The translations under genes were made by a program, and so were the position numbers. From positions 930,001 to 994,000 of the forward strand of contig NZ_CP093312.1 of the NCBI RefSeq assembly GCF_023213175.1: a stretch of 64,000 nucleotides of DNA, read 5' to 3'. The notes under the pieces are model-generated. The model was not told the origin of the DNA. It ran no database searches and saw only the letters and a list, made by a program, of their open reading frames with translations. This document shows positions 53,572 to 62,044 of this stretch, piece after piece. The DNA comes from Sulfurovum sp. XGS-02 (lineage in GTDB: Bacteria; Campylobacterota; Campylobacteria; Campylobacterales; Sulfurovaceae). Every line of letters starts with the position of its first letter. Within the stretch, counting starts at the first letter, position 1.

Positions 53572-53856
53572 ATGAAGTCACATAAAGTATATTTTTTAGC
53601 GATCATCCTTGTTATGTTGAATGTAATGTTCTTTGATGGTTCTTCCTCTACATTTATTGAAAATACTTCAGAAACCAAAATAGAAGTTTCACTTGAAGAG
53701 CAGGGTTCAGAAGAGAAGTTAGATGAGAAGCTACTTGTGAATACTACAGAACTGTCTTTAAAAGAGCCAAGATTTTATACACTTTATGATTTTACTGCAC
53801 CTATTGTAGATCAACTCTATCTCAACAACATCTTTAAACCCCCTAAATTCTCCTAA
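53572..53856 (+). CDS. Hypothetical membrane-anchored protein, 94 aa
   Basis: An N-terminal hydrophobic anchor (VYFLAIILVMLNVMFF) precedes an acidic soluble tail (EVSLEEQGSEEKLDEKLL) and a short aromatic C-terminus. There is no Shine-Dalgarno, and the promoter lies only 7 bp upstream, so translation may be leaderless, or the true start may be further in. No family is recognised. Confidence 0.55.
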   Translation: MKSHKVYFLAIILVMLNVMFFDGSSSTFIENTSETKIEVSLEEQGSEEKLDEKLLVNTTELSLKEPRFYTLYDFTAPIVDQLYLNNIFKPPKFS

Positions 53857-53970
53857 AGCACGATCACACTATCTACATTCATTGGTATGTACTCGTGTGA
53901 TTGTTCGTATATAAATAGTTTACCAATACAAAATAATTAAAAACATATACATATTTAGGAGAATAGACTC

Positions 53971-54381
53971 ATGAAAAAATTATTAACACTTACAACTATC
54001 GCAAGCTTTTTACTGGTTTCTAACGGATTTGCAGCGTCCAAAATGACAACAAAAGAAGAAAAAATGGCCAGTACCATTCAAAATGCTGCTACCGAAAATG
54101 GGTGGACACAATATAAACCAGCTATGCATAATGCTTCACAATCACTTTATTTCAAAAAAAGTATCAAAAATAAAGACTACTACACATATAGATATCAGAA
54201 CAGACATCAGAATAAACGTATGACTGTGTATGCAAAAGTAGATTATACGGCAGATACTATTCAAGTAGAATTTGTAGATAAAATAGCTATGAACCCTGGA
54301 AGACTAGGAATTGATAATAGGGTAGACAGAAGCTTGGATGAACTCAAAGAAGCAATTTCTATGAAGCTGGCTGCAGATTAA
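53971..54381 (+). CDS. Small periplasmic hypothetical protein, 136 aa
   Basis: A signal peptide (MKKLLTLTTIASFLLVSNGFA) is followed by a basic and aromatic domain (NGWTQYKPAMHNASQSLYF, YYTYRYQNRHQNKRMTVYAKVDYTADTIQVEF) with a beta pattern. It has an AGGAG RBS and a terminator hairpin at 54403-54423, so it is an independent gene. Its function is unknown. Confidence 0.7.
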   Translation: MKKLLTLTTIASFLLVSNGFAASKMTTKEEKMASTIQNAATENGWTQYKPAMHNASQSLYFKKSIKNKDYYTYRYQNRHQNKRMTVYAKVDYTADTIQVEFVDKIAMNPGRLGIDNRVDRSLDELKEAISMKLAAD

Positions 54382-54402
54382 GAGCAGTAGTTTGATCTTA
54401 TG

Positions 54403-54423
54403 TTCCCATCATTTTGATGGGAA
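54403..54423 (+). terminator. Terminator after the gene at 53971
   Basis: TTCCCATC and GATGGGAA arms around ATTTT, followed by TAAATTTT. Confidence 0.7.
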
Positions 54424-54473
54424 TAAATTTTACAGGTGTATAAAACGCCAGAACATACCTATAAGGCTTCGTC

Positions 54474-54728
54474 CTATTTAAGACCCTCTGCGACAGTGAT
54501 CGTCACTTGATTTGAAATAAATGTAATAGCAATTGTTGCATCATCATTTTTCCATTCACAGTTACTTATTCCCAGTGTTTCTGAACACCCCTCAGGTTTA
54601 CCCAGAACCTTTACAGTCTCCTCGTATGTCATACCGCTCTTAATTTTATCGTAATTCTCTTTTGTAACTTTGCTGCATCCATTGAATAATAGGATGATCC
54701 CAATGATGATTAAAAATCTTTTTTTCAA
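54474..54728 (-). CDS. Small lipoprotein of the SmpA/BamE-like fold
   Basis: The 84-residue precursor has a lipobox (LLFNGCSK, C18). Its domain (YDKIKSGMTYEETVKVLGKPEGCSE ... CEWKNDDATIAITFISNQV) matches the alpha-beta BamE/SmpA-like pattern (the KIKxGMTyeeV motif). It is probably an outer-membrane or periplasmic lipoprotein. It is too short to call BamE itself. Confidence 0.75.
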   Translation of the reverse strand: MKKRFLIIIGIILLFNGCSKVTKENYDKIKSGMTYEETVKVLGKPEGCSETLGISNCEWKNDDATIAITFISNQVTITVAEGLK

Positions 54729-54931
54729 GTTTTTCCTTTGATATATAATGTGTTTAGCAGATTCATACGTGTATGATTCATATTTTTCGTATAGGGATTA
54801 TAACAAAAGTTAAGAAAGAGAACTCATAAATAAGTGATTCAAAAAAAGATTTTCCAACAGTACTCACTGTTTAATAATTGATCGTAATGATATTTGGTTT
54901 TTAAAAGAGGTTAGAAGTGATGAAGAATAAT

Positions 54932-54957
54932 CTAAAGCCCTAAAATAGGGGCTTTAG
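54932..54957 (-). terminator. Terminator after superoxide reductase
   Basis: Perfect 9 bp arms (CTAAAGCCC and GGGCTTTAG) around 8 nt, followed on the minus strand by ATTATTCTT. It lies 19 bp after the stop. Confidence 0.7.
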
Positions 54958-54976
54958 TATAAAAAGCAATAGCTGC

Positions 54977-55363
54977 TTACGCTTCTACTGTTACTTCTTT
55001 TTCAGTACCTTCCCAGATACCGTGTTTAGTACAGTACCCGTGTGCATTAAGCTTAAGCTTTTTACCAGTTGGGATGATAGTGAATGTTGTTGTGTTGTGC
55101 GCTTTAGTATTACCAAGAGTTCCTGGTACATATGTAGCTTTTGCTAATTGAGTATCACCATCGAAAAGTGTTACAGACTCGATAAAGTGATCAAAATCAT
55201 CTGGGTGAGTATACTCGTTACCCATTTTTACAGTTACTTCAAACGGCTCACCAGCTTTTGCAGTATCTGCACAGTGAATGAATGGAGAGTGTCTGTCGAT
55301 AAGGTCTTTTTTCGCTTCTCTATCGATCTCTGAAATGTCTTGGTATTTGTTGATTTTTGGCAT
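54977..55363 (-). CDS. sor: Superoxide reductase (class II, neelaredoxin-type)
   Basis: The 128-residue enzyme reduces superoxide to peroxide at a His4-Cys iron centre, without releasing oxygen. Ligand motifs are RHSPFIHC (H25 area), HPDDFDHFIES, and the C-terminal NAHGYCTKHGIWEG. There is no N-terminal desulforedoxin CxxC domain, so it is class II. It complements the Fe-SOD at 16819 and the cytochrome c peroxidase at 694. Confidence 0.93.
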   Translation of the reverse strand: MPKINKYQDISEIDREAKKDLIDRHSPFIHCADTAKAGEPFEVTVKMGNEYTHPDDFDHFIESVTLFDGDTQLAKATYVPGTLGNTKAHNTTTFTIIPTGKKLKLNAHGYCTKHGIWEGTEKEVTVEA

Positions 55364-55574
55364 ATTTTTTCCTTTTTTATTTTTTTGTGAGATTATTATA
55401 GCACAAATAAAATTAATTAGGATAAAAATTGTCTTATTTATTTAATTTTTATCTTTATGTCCCAAATAGAGTCTAAAAAAGTCAAATTGAGTCACGTGGT
55501 TCATCGTCATATGTTAATAGTATCGGTGAAAAGAGGGCAGTGATATATGGGAAGATTAAGAAACGTATAGGGTC

Positions 55575-55607
55575 AGACCATTCTGAACGTGAGTGTCTGA
55601 ATGGTCT
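55575..55607 (-). terminator. Hairpin after the sdh operon
   Basis: AGACCATTC and GAATGGTCT arms around 15 nt, 16 bp after the sdhE stop. Confidence 0.5.
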
Positions 55608-55622
55608 AAAAGGCAGCGATAA

Positions 55623-56513
55623 TTATGCTGTATAAAGATGTTTTGCTTTTTGAACGTGGAAGTTAAGTCCGATCTCTTTTTCTGTACATCCAAGTGCTAG
55701 TGCAACCATTTGCGGCATATGAAGTACTGGAAGTTCTACATCACGGCCCATCACTTTACCTATACTGTCCTGGTATGTATCCATTTTCAAGTGACAGAGT
55801 GGACATGGTGTGACCATCATATCAGCATTGTTATCCATAGCATCTAACAGGGCATTACCCGCAAGTACTTCAGATGTGTGGTTCGCTTGAAGCTCTACGT
55901 GGAAACCACAACATTTGTTTTTGCTTTCATAGTTTACCGGGTTCCCTTCAAGTGCATCGATTAGACTGTCAAGTGAAGTAGGGTTGTACGGGTTTTCATG
56001 ACCGTTCGCCTCTTCATGCAATTCAGAAGGACGGATATTATGACAACCATAGAATGGTGCTATGTTAAAGTGACTCAGTGGTACTTCTACCTTATTTTTA
56101 ACATTCTCCAAACCATACTCGTCGATAAGCGTGTAGAGGAAGTGTTTGATCTCGGATGTCCCTTTGTACTCAAGTCCGACTTCTGCAAGTTTTTCATTCA
56201 CTCTTGCTTTAAGCTCAGGATCAGTGTCAAGGGCATGTTTTGTCATCGCAGAGTTCAGCTGACATGTATTACAAATAGTGATCATCGTAAGACCCAGTTT
56301 TTCTGCATAACAGATGTTTCTGGCATTCAGTACGTGTGCTAAAAACTCATCAAAGTCCTGTAGGTGACTCGCACCACAACAACTCGCTTCTTCGAGTATA
56401 GTGATCTTGATACCCAACTTATCAGCTACTGCAAGTGTAGATGATAGTAACTCAGGTGTAGACTGCTTAGCAGTACATCCTGTAAATAATGCATAGTGTA
56501 ATTGTTCGCTCAT
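55623..56513 (-). CDS. sdhE: HdrB-like subunit of succinate:quinone oxidoreductase (SdhE)
   Basis: The 296-residue protein has two cysteine-rich CCG domains: FTGCTAKQS ... EEASCCGASHLQ ... TICNTCQL, and APFYGCHN ... KNKCCGFHVE ... TPCPLCHLKMD. It replaces the usual membrane cytochrome b in type E enzymes, carrying an extra Fe-S centre and binding the membrane through amphipathic helices. It is third in the sdhA-sdhB-sdhE operon (9 bp gap). Similar to the MfrE/SdhE of Campylobacter and Wolinella. Confidence 0.9.
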   Translation of the reverse strand: MSEQLHYALFTGCTAKQSTPELLSSTLAVADKLGIKITILEEASCCGASHLQDFDEFLAHVLNARNICYAEKLGLTMITICNTCQLNSAMTKHALDTDPELKARVNEKLAEVGLEYKGTSEIKHFLYTLIDEYGLENVKNKVEVPLSHFNIAPFYGCHNIRPSELHEEANGHENPYNPTSLDSLIDALEGNPVNYESKNKCCGFHVELQANHTSEVLAGNALLDAMDNNADMMVTPCPLCHLKMDTYQDSIGKVMGRDVELPVLHMPQMVALALGCTEKEIGLNFHVQKAKHLYTA

Positions 56514-56522
56514 CTTTTCTCC

Positions 56523-57512
56523 TTACAGTTTATTTGTTTGTGAAATTTCAATCAATTTTTGAACTTCATCCAAGTTTTTGATCTTTGGAATACTGTCAAT
56601 GAACGGTACGCCTGAATGCCAGTGAATTTTACCGCTCTTCATCATTTTCATCGCAGTACCTATGTGTTTAGCTGCACCTAGTAAACCTTCAGAATAGGTA
56701 ACGATATCTGCTTCATCAAGATAACCGTACTTTTTCATACCTCTAAGGAAGCCTTCTGCGTGACGTGTTGCCACATTACTCTCAGCAATACCTTGTTCAA
56801 ACTGCATATTGTGAAGTTTTCCGATCTTCTCTATAGGGTTGATCTCTTTTGGACATGCTTCTGCACATTCATAACATTTCACACAGTCCCAAACACCTTG
56901 ACTAGGTTGAGCAGTCAATTCTAGACGTTCTGCACCTGCACTGTCTCTGGTGTCTACAGTAAATCTATAAGCAGCAGCAAAGGCAGCCGGTCCGAAGAAC
57001 TCAGGGTTCACTTCAAGTGCAGGACAAGAGTAGTGACACGCACCACACTGGATACAAAGATCAGAATCCAGGAAGTTATTAAACTCTGCAATAGACTGCT
57101 TTGTCTCCTCTGTTGGGTGAGGATCAACATCTGCAACTACATAAGGCTTGATCGCTGCATGTTTTTCCCAGAAATCTGATTTATCAATGATCATATCTTT
57201 GATAGCACGTTTTTTAGAACTTGGCTCAAGTGTAATATCATTATCAAAAAGGTCTAAGAGTTCAATGGCATTTTGCTTACAGGCAAGAACCGCTTTACCA
57301 TTGACTTTAATCGCACATGCACCACAGATACCGTGACGACAAGAACGTCTATAAGAGAAACTTCCATCATGTTCCCATTTAATTCTGTTCATAAGGTCAA
57401 GGATCAAATCATCTTTTCCTACTTCCATTTCATACTGTTTTGTGTATGGAAGATAGTCTGTTTCAGCATTAAATCTGAATGCTTTTATTGTTACTTTTCT
57501 AGTTTCACTCAT
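56523..57512 (-). CDS. sdhB: Succinate dehydrogenase/fumarate reductase iron-sulfur subunit
   Basis: This 329-residue subunit has an N-terminal [2Fe-2S] domain (CRHGICGAC, C58, C63, C66, then C78), then CIQCGACHYSC and CVKCYECAEACPKEINP for the [4Fe-4S] and third cluster. The C-terminal 90 residues are an extension beyond the usual SdhB length. The ATG at 57512 is preferred because GGAGG lies 5 nt upstream. It passes electrons between SdhA and SdhE. Its N-terminus has a cysteine-less paralogue at 59391. Confidence 0.95.
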   Translation of the reverse strand: MSETRKVTIKAFRFNAETDYLPYTKQYEMEVGKDDLILDLMNRIKWEHDGSFSYRRSCRHGICGACAIKVNGKAVLACKQNAIELLDLFDNDITLEPSSKKRAIKDMIIDKSDFWEKHAAIKPYVVADVDPHPTEETKQSIAEFNNFLDSDLCIQCGACHYSCPALEVNPEFFGPAAFAAAYRFTVDTRDSAGAERLELTAQPSQGVWDCVKCYECAEACPKEINPIEKIGKLHNMQFEQGIAESNVATRHAEGFLRGMKKYGYLDEADIVTYSEGLLGAAKHIGTAMKMMKSGKIHWHSGVPFIDSIPKIKNLDEVQKLIEISQTNKL

Positions 57513-57522
57513 CATGACCTCC

Positions 57523-59250
57523 TTAATATGATCTTTCTTTAGGCTCAAATTTACCAAGCACTACATCACCCCATTCTTGAGTAATGTTGAAATCTTTATC
57601 CATATATGCATAGGTATGCTTCAAGAACTTCTCATCATTTCTTGTAGGGAAGTCTTCACGGTAGTGTCCACCACGACTCTCTTCTCTGTTCAGTGCTCCA
57701 ACAACAATGAATTTAGAGAACTCTAACATATGTCCAAGCTCTAAAGCTTCTTGAAGGTCTGTATTATAGGTGTCTGACTTATCATCAATACGAATATTGT
57801 TAAATCTCTCCAAAAGATCATCGATAAGTGCCATCTGTCTCTCTAACGATTCTTTACTTCTAAATACACCTGCATCAGCAGTCATCCCGTTTTGAAGTTC
57901 AGTTCTGAGTCCCGGAACCGTTTCAATACCGTTTGACGTTTTGATCTTCTGCATCTCTTCGATCATTCTGTCTGCATCTGAAGCAGAGGCTTTACGCAAT
58001 TCTATACCTTCATCCAGTGCCTTGATCATGTTTTCACCGGCATGACGACCAAAGAGGAGGGCTTCAAGCACAGAGTTTGCACCCAGACGATTTGCTCCAT
58101 GTACAGATACACATGAACACTCACCTGCCGCGTAGAAACCTTCTACCAATTCTCTTGGGTTTTGACGAACCTGACAGTTGATATTAACAGGAATACCACC
58201 CATAGAGTAGTGTGCTGTTGCCGAAATATGAATAGGCTCTTTAAGCATATCTTGTCCTTGGAACGCTATAGCAAGTTCACGAAGCTCCGGAAGACGTGTC
58301 AAAATGATCTCTGGATCAAGGTGTGTAAGATCGATGTTGACAGACTGACCATCTTTACCTACACCTCTACCTTGACGTACCTCTTCCATGATCGCTCTAG
58401 ATACAACGTCACGTGAAGCAAGCTCCATGGCATTTGGTGCATACTTGCTCATAAATCTTTCACCCTCTGAGTTAAAAAGACGTCCACCTTCACCACGTGC
58501 AGCTTCTGAGATAAGTACACCTGAACCACCAAGTCCACTTGGGTGGAACTGAACAAACTCCATATCTTCAAGAGGGAGACCATGACGTGCTACGATAGAG
58601 AGTGAATCACCCGTATTCGCATGTGCATTTGAGTTAAATCTATAGGCTCTAGCATGACCACCTGTAGCAAACATTGTCACTTTTGCATTGAATATAGCCG
58701 GTTCTGAATTACGGATATTATAGGCTGCAACACCAGATACTTTCCCATCTTCATAAAGAAGATCAGCAGCATACCACTCATCAAATATTTCTACACCTGC
58801 ACGGAATGCCTGCTCATAAATAGTCTGAAGCAGTGTAAGTCCTGTTCTGTCTTTTGCATAACATGCTCTAGGTTGAGACTGTCCACCAAAAGGTCTGATA
58901 GCGATATTACCTTCTTCATTTCTTGAGAATACAGCTCCCATTCGCTCTGCCCATCTGATAGTCTCAGGCGCTTTTGAACACATCAATTCAACACAATCCT
59001 GGTCTGCAAGATAGTCAGAACCTTTAACCGTATCGAACTCATGTAGTTCTGTAGAGTCATCTTTACCAAGAGCGGCGTTAATTCCACCTTGTGCTGCACC
59101 TGAGTGAGATCTTAATGGGTGAAGTTTTGTAATGACCGCTGTCTTTTTCCCTGCTTCTGTCAACTCTTTAGCTGCTGCCAGTCCAGCCAGTCCAGAACCA
59201 ACGATGACTGCGTCATATTCGTAGATTTTAATATCTGAGTTTTTGCTCAT
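57523..59250 (-). CDS. sdhA: Succinate dehydrogenase/fumarate reductase flavoprotein subunit
   Basis: The 575-residue flavoprotein has FAD Rossmann motif [20 protein letters not shown], the covalent-FAD region [29 protein letters not shown], and [17 protein letters not shown]. No Tat signal, so unlike periplasmic MfrA it is cytoplasmic. It interconverts succinate and fumarate; direction cannot be read from sequence. The start at 59250 (MSKNSD) follows AAAGGATA. Confidence 0.95.
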   Translation of the reverse strand: MSKNSDIKIYEYDAVIVGSGLAGLAAAKELTEAGKKTAVITKLHPLRSHSGAAQGGINAALGKDDSTELHEFDTVKGSDYLADQDCVELMCSKAPETIRWAERMGAVFSRNEEGNIAIRPFGGQSQPRACYAKDRTGLTLLQTIYEQAFRAGVEIFDEWYAADLLYEDGKVSGVAAYNIRNSEPAIFNAKVTMFATGGHARAYRFNSNAHANTGDSLSIVARHGLPLEDMEFVQFHPSGLGGSGVLISEAARGEGGRLFNSEGERFMSKYAPNAMELASRDVVSRAIMEEVRQGRGVGKDGQSVNIDLTHLDPEIILTRLPELRELAIAFQGQDMLKEPIHISATAHYSMGGIPVNINCQVRQNPRELVEGFYAAGECSCVSVHGANRLGANSVLEALLFGRHAGENMIKALDEGIELRKASASDADRMIEEMQKIKTSNGIETVPGLRTELQNGMTADAGVFRSKESLERQMALIDDLLERFNNIRIDDKSDTYNTDLQEALELGHMLEFSKFIVVGALNREESRGGHYREDFPTRNDEKFLKHTYAYMDKDFNITQEWGDVVLGKFEPKERSY

Positions 59251-59390
59251 AGTATCTATATCCTTTTGTAACAATTTGGCTTTATTATATCTTCTTAGCA
59301 TTAATTTTCGTTAGAAATTGGTATAAGTGATGAAAATTGGGGAGGTGTACTGTTTCGTAGCGTGGCAATTCAGCCAACGCTACTTCTGGA

Positions 59391-60449
59391 TCAGGCTGCG
59401 ATAGAATTCAGTTGTGAAACAAAATCATTTGTGGAGATGAGTTCTAAACCTCTTATCTTTCTACCTATCGTTTTTTCTATAGCAGTAAAATTTTTCTTGA
59501 ACATATCAAGGACATCAACATCTTCAACCACAAGCACTTCAGCGCCACGGTCATAGGCATCTAAAAGTATAGCACCGGCTTTTTTTAACGCAAGTGCTTT
59601 ATTCTCTTCGAGTATCTCAAGTCCGGCAAGTTTTCCCGATCTTGAAAAGTGCACACCTTTCATACCTTTTTGAGCAACTAACTCATGTATTACGTCATGG
59701 GAAGCTGGACCATGATAATGTGCAACCTGTTTCTCTTCAAGGTTTTCTATCGTCTCTCCGGCTCTTGTTGCTGCAACTGCCTCAACCTCTTTTTTAGAAA
59801 AACGTGCCATAAGTGTTTCACAGAGCGAAGGCCCTTCGTCTGGTTTAACCATAGCTTTGAGCTCAGCTATCGCAGTACTGTGGTCCTGCGCATTAAAAAG
59901 GTTGTTTTCATACTCACAGTCAAAGAGTCCGGAGTTCACTGAAGTGATCGCTTCAAGTATGGCTTCTTTATGCTCAGAGCCTTCTGTGATCATTTTATGT
60001 GCCAGCACCAGTACTGCATCACCTATGTACTCACGGTCAAAGTTTTCTGTTTCAGATGCATAATGAAGTGCATACAATGTTTTATAGTATTTTAGATCTG
60101 ATTCTGAAGTATACGGAGCCAAAAGTTCAAAACTTTCCATAAAGTCACTGTCATTGATCTTTAATCCATCATTGGAACGGTAGCTGTTTACCGGGTCAAT
60201 CTGTAAAGAGGTTCCAAGTCTTTCCACCAGTGCTGAAACAGGTTGTTTGGCCTCTACAACAAGACCGTTGATCTTCATGACAAGTTTCTGTTTCGGGAAA
60301 CTGAAGTTCTCGTTCTCTTCTTTTATCTTTACAAGCAGGTCTTTGGCTGTAGCATCATCGTTCAGATCGATAGTGAAGTTTTTGTAGTAAGGCAGATAGT
60401 CTGTTTTCGCATTAAAAAAGAATGCTCTTATTTCAAGTTTATATGACAT
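59391..60449 (-). CDS. Cysteine-less paralogue of the SdhB N-terminus with a novel C-terminal half
   Basis: The 352-residue protein begins EIRAFFFNAKTDYLPYYKNFTIDL, closely paralleling SdhB (TIKAFRFNAETDYLPYTKQYEMEV). Where SdhB has SYRRSCRHGICGACAIKV it has SFPKQKLVMKINGLVV, with the [2Fe-2S] loop deleted. The remaining ~240 residues contain no cysteine clusters; one region (KKAGAILLDAYDRGAEVLVVEDVDVLDMF) resembles the helix-strand of an HdrB-type domain without its cysteines. It lies 140 bp upstream of sdhA in the same direction. It may be an assembly or regulatory partner of SdhABE. Function is unknown. Confidence 0.7.
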   Translation of the reverse strand: MSYKLEIRAFFFNAKTDYLPYYKNFTIDLNDDATAKDLLVKIKEENENFSFPKQKLVMKINGLVVEAKQPVSALVERLGTSLQIDPVNSYRSNDGLKINDSDFMESFELLAPYTSESDLKYYKTLYALHYASETENFDREYIGDAVLVLAHKMITEGSEHKEAILEAITSVNSGLFDCEYENNLFNAQDHSTAIAELKAMVKPDEGPSLCETLMARFSKKEVEAVAATRAGETIENLEEKQVAHYHGPASHDVIHELVAQKGMKGVHFSRSGKLAGLEILEENKALALKKAGAILLDAYDRGAEVLVVEDVDVLDMFKKNFTAIEKTIGRKIRGLELISTNDFVSQLNSIAA

Positions 60450-60591
60450 AGGTATTTCCTTAATAAAGATTGTTTAGTATAACTTATACAACTATGAATG
60501 AGACTATTTGACTCTTACTAAAGCTAAAACACTTGAACTATGTTACAATTCTACCAATTCTAAAGATTTAAGCGCTCAAAGGACGGAAACT

Positions 60592-61419
60592 ATGCCTAAA
60601 CAAGATAGGGAACAATACCTTATAAACAAACTAGATTCAAAGTATGTAGGTGATGATGCCGCTGTTGTCGGAGATACACTTTACAGCATGGATGCTTTCT
60701 TTGAAGATACACATTTTAAACGTGAATGGATGAGTATCGCACAGATAGGACGTAAGGCGATGCTTATCAACATTTCTGATGCCATAGCTATGAATGCTCA
60801 GCCGAAATTTGCTCTTATTACCGTCTCTCTGCCTCACAGTGTCACTGAAGATGAGATCGATGAACTTATGACAAGTATGGACCATACAGCAAAAGAGTAC
60901 GGTTGCGAGATCATCGGTGGCGATACGATAGGAGGAGACAAGCTTCATCTCTCCATTACCATCATTTCTAAAAGTGATGCTCCTCTCTTACGTACTGGAT
61001 TAAAGGAGGGTGATCTCTTAGCCTATACAGGGACAATAGGTGAGAGCAAACGAGACCTTGATGCGCTTTCCAAGGGTGAAAAAATAGCTGCTGATTCTCG
61101 CTTTTTTGAGCCTATATTAAGGTCTGCATTTGTCACAAAAGCAAGACCTTTGTTACACACAGGTATGGACATATCAGATGGACTCTTTTGTGATACGAAC
61201 AAGATGTTAGATATTAATAAATATGGATTTCATGAGTTCGAAAAGATCGACGATGATATAGGGCTTAGCGGAGAGGAGTATGAAATGTTGGTAAGTTTTG
61301 CACCAGAGCATTACAGTGAAGTCATGCAGATCGCCGAAGAGACGAAAACACCCTTAACTGTGTTTGCCAAAGTGGCTAAGAACAATGACAGGTATAAGTG
61401 TAAAAGTCACCACTTTTAG
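60592..61419 (+). CDS. thiL: Thiamine-monophosphate kinase
   Basis: The 275-residue ThiL phosphorylates thiamine monophosphate to the active diphosphate. Visible motifs: VGDDAAVVGDTLYSMDAFFEDTHF, INISDAIAMNAQPKFALITVSLP, GGDTIGGDKLHLSITI and MDISDGLFCDTNKML. It is shorter than typical (about 310-330), with a compact C-terminus. ATG at 60592 follows AAAGGACGG; an earlier ATG-less extension to 60508 is rejected. Divergent from the SdhB-like gene. Confidence 0.93.
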   Translation: MPKQDREQYLINKLDSKYVGDDAAVVGDTLYSMDAFFEDTHFKREWMSIAQIGRKAMLINISDAIAMNAQPKFALITVSLPHSVTEDEIDELMTSMDHTAKEYGCEIIGGDTIGGDKLHLSITIISKSDAPLLRTGLKEGDLLAYTGTIGESKRDLDALSKGEKIAADSRFFEPILRSAFVTKARPLLHTGMDISDGLFCDTNKMLDINKYGFHEFEKIDDDIGLSGEEYEMLVSFAPEHYSEVMQIAEETKTPLTVFAKVAKNNDRYKCKSHHF

Positions 61420-61432
61420 TCAATCAAAAAAC

Positions 61433-62044
61433 TCATTGGCTTTGCCATTGAGCCTTCATCTGTCTCCTAAATGCCTCGTGCACTCCATCTAGAAGTATCT
61501 TTGCTTCCTCACCGAACACAAAGACGCCTTTATATACCTTTTCTACAGACTTGACATAGCCTTGGAGTGCCTCTTTTTCTAATGCTGTTTTTGGTGGAGT
61601 AAAAAGATACTTCATCCCACTCTCCGGGTCATAGCTTTTTCTTGCTGTTTCTATATAGATTTTACTTGATCTTAAAACGACCGTATGATCCGGGAGCACT
61701 TCATACTGCTGTATCCTTGCCCCGTAAGGCGTGTCATACACTTTACCTTTCCTGTCCCAAAAACTGTAAAGCGTGATAGTCGTACCGTTGATCTCATAGG
61801 CGCCTTCCTGCATACTTTTATCTGCACAGGTACCCGTTTTATCTTTTAAGATCAAACTCAATACAAATGTAAGGTCATTGTTGCGTTCTTCTTTATAAAA
61901 CTTCATCACTTCACCCTTAGAGTCATAAATATCATAAGACTCCGTGACTATGGAAAAGTCTTGATTTCCCAGTGTGACATGTTCAAGTTCTGCAGAAGCA
62001 AAGAGGATGTTTATCGTAAAAAGTATAAGGAAAAAGAGTTTCAT
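61433..62044 (-). CDS. Periplasmic hypothetical protein, 203 aa
   Basis: A signal peptide (MKLFFLILFTINILFASA) is followed by a mixed beta domain with no recognised motif (YDIYDSKGEVMKFYKEERNNDLTFVLSLIL, YEINGTTITLYSFWDRKGKVYDTPYGARIQ). It has one internal cysteine. It overlaps the FAD oxidoreductase gene by 4 bp and so is co-transcribed with it and gph. No function is proposed. Confidence 0.75.
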   Translation of the reverse strand: MKLFFLILFTINILFASAELEHVTLGNQDFSIVTESYDIYDSKGEVMKFYKEERNNDLTFVLSLILKDKTGTCADKSMQEGAYEINGTTITLYSFWDRKGKVYDTPYGARIQQYEVLPDHTVVLRSSKIYIETARKSYDPESGMKYLFTPPKTALEKEALQGYVKSVEKVYKGVFVFGEEAKILLDGVHEAFRRQMKAQWQSQ

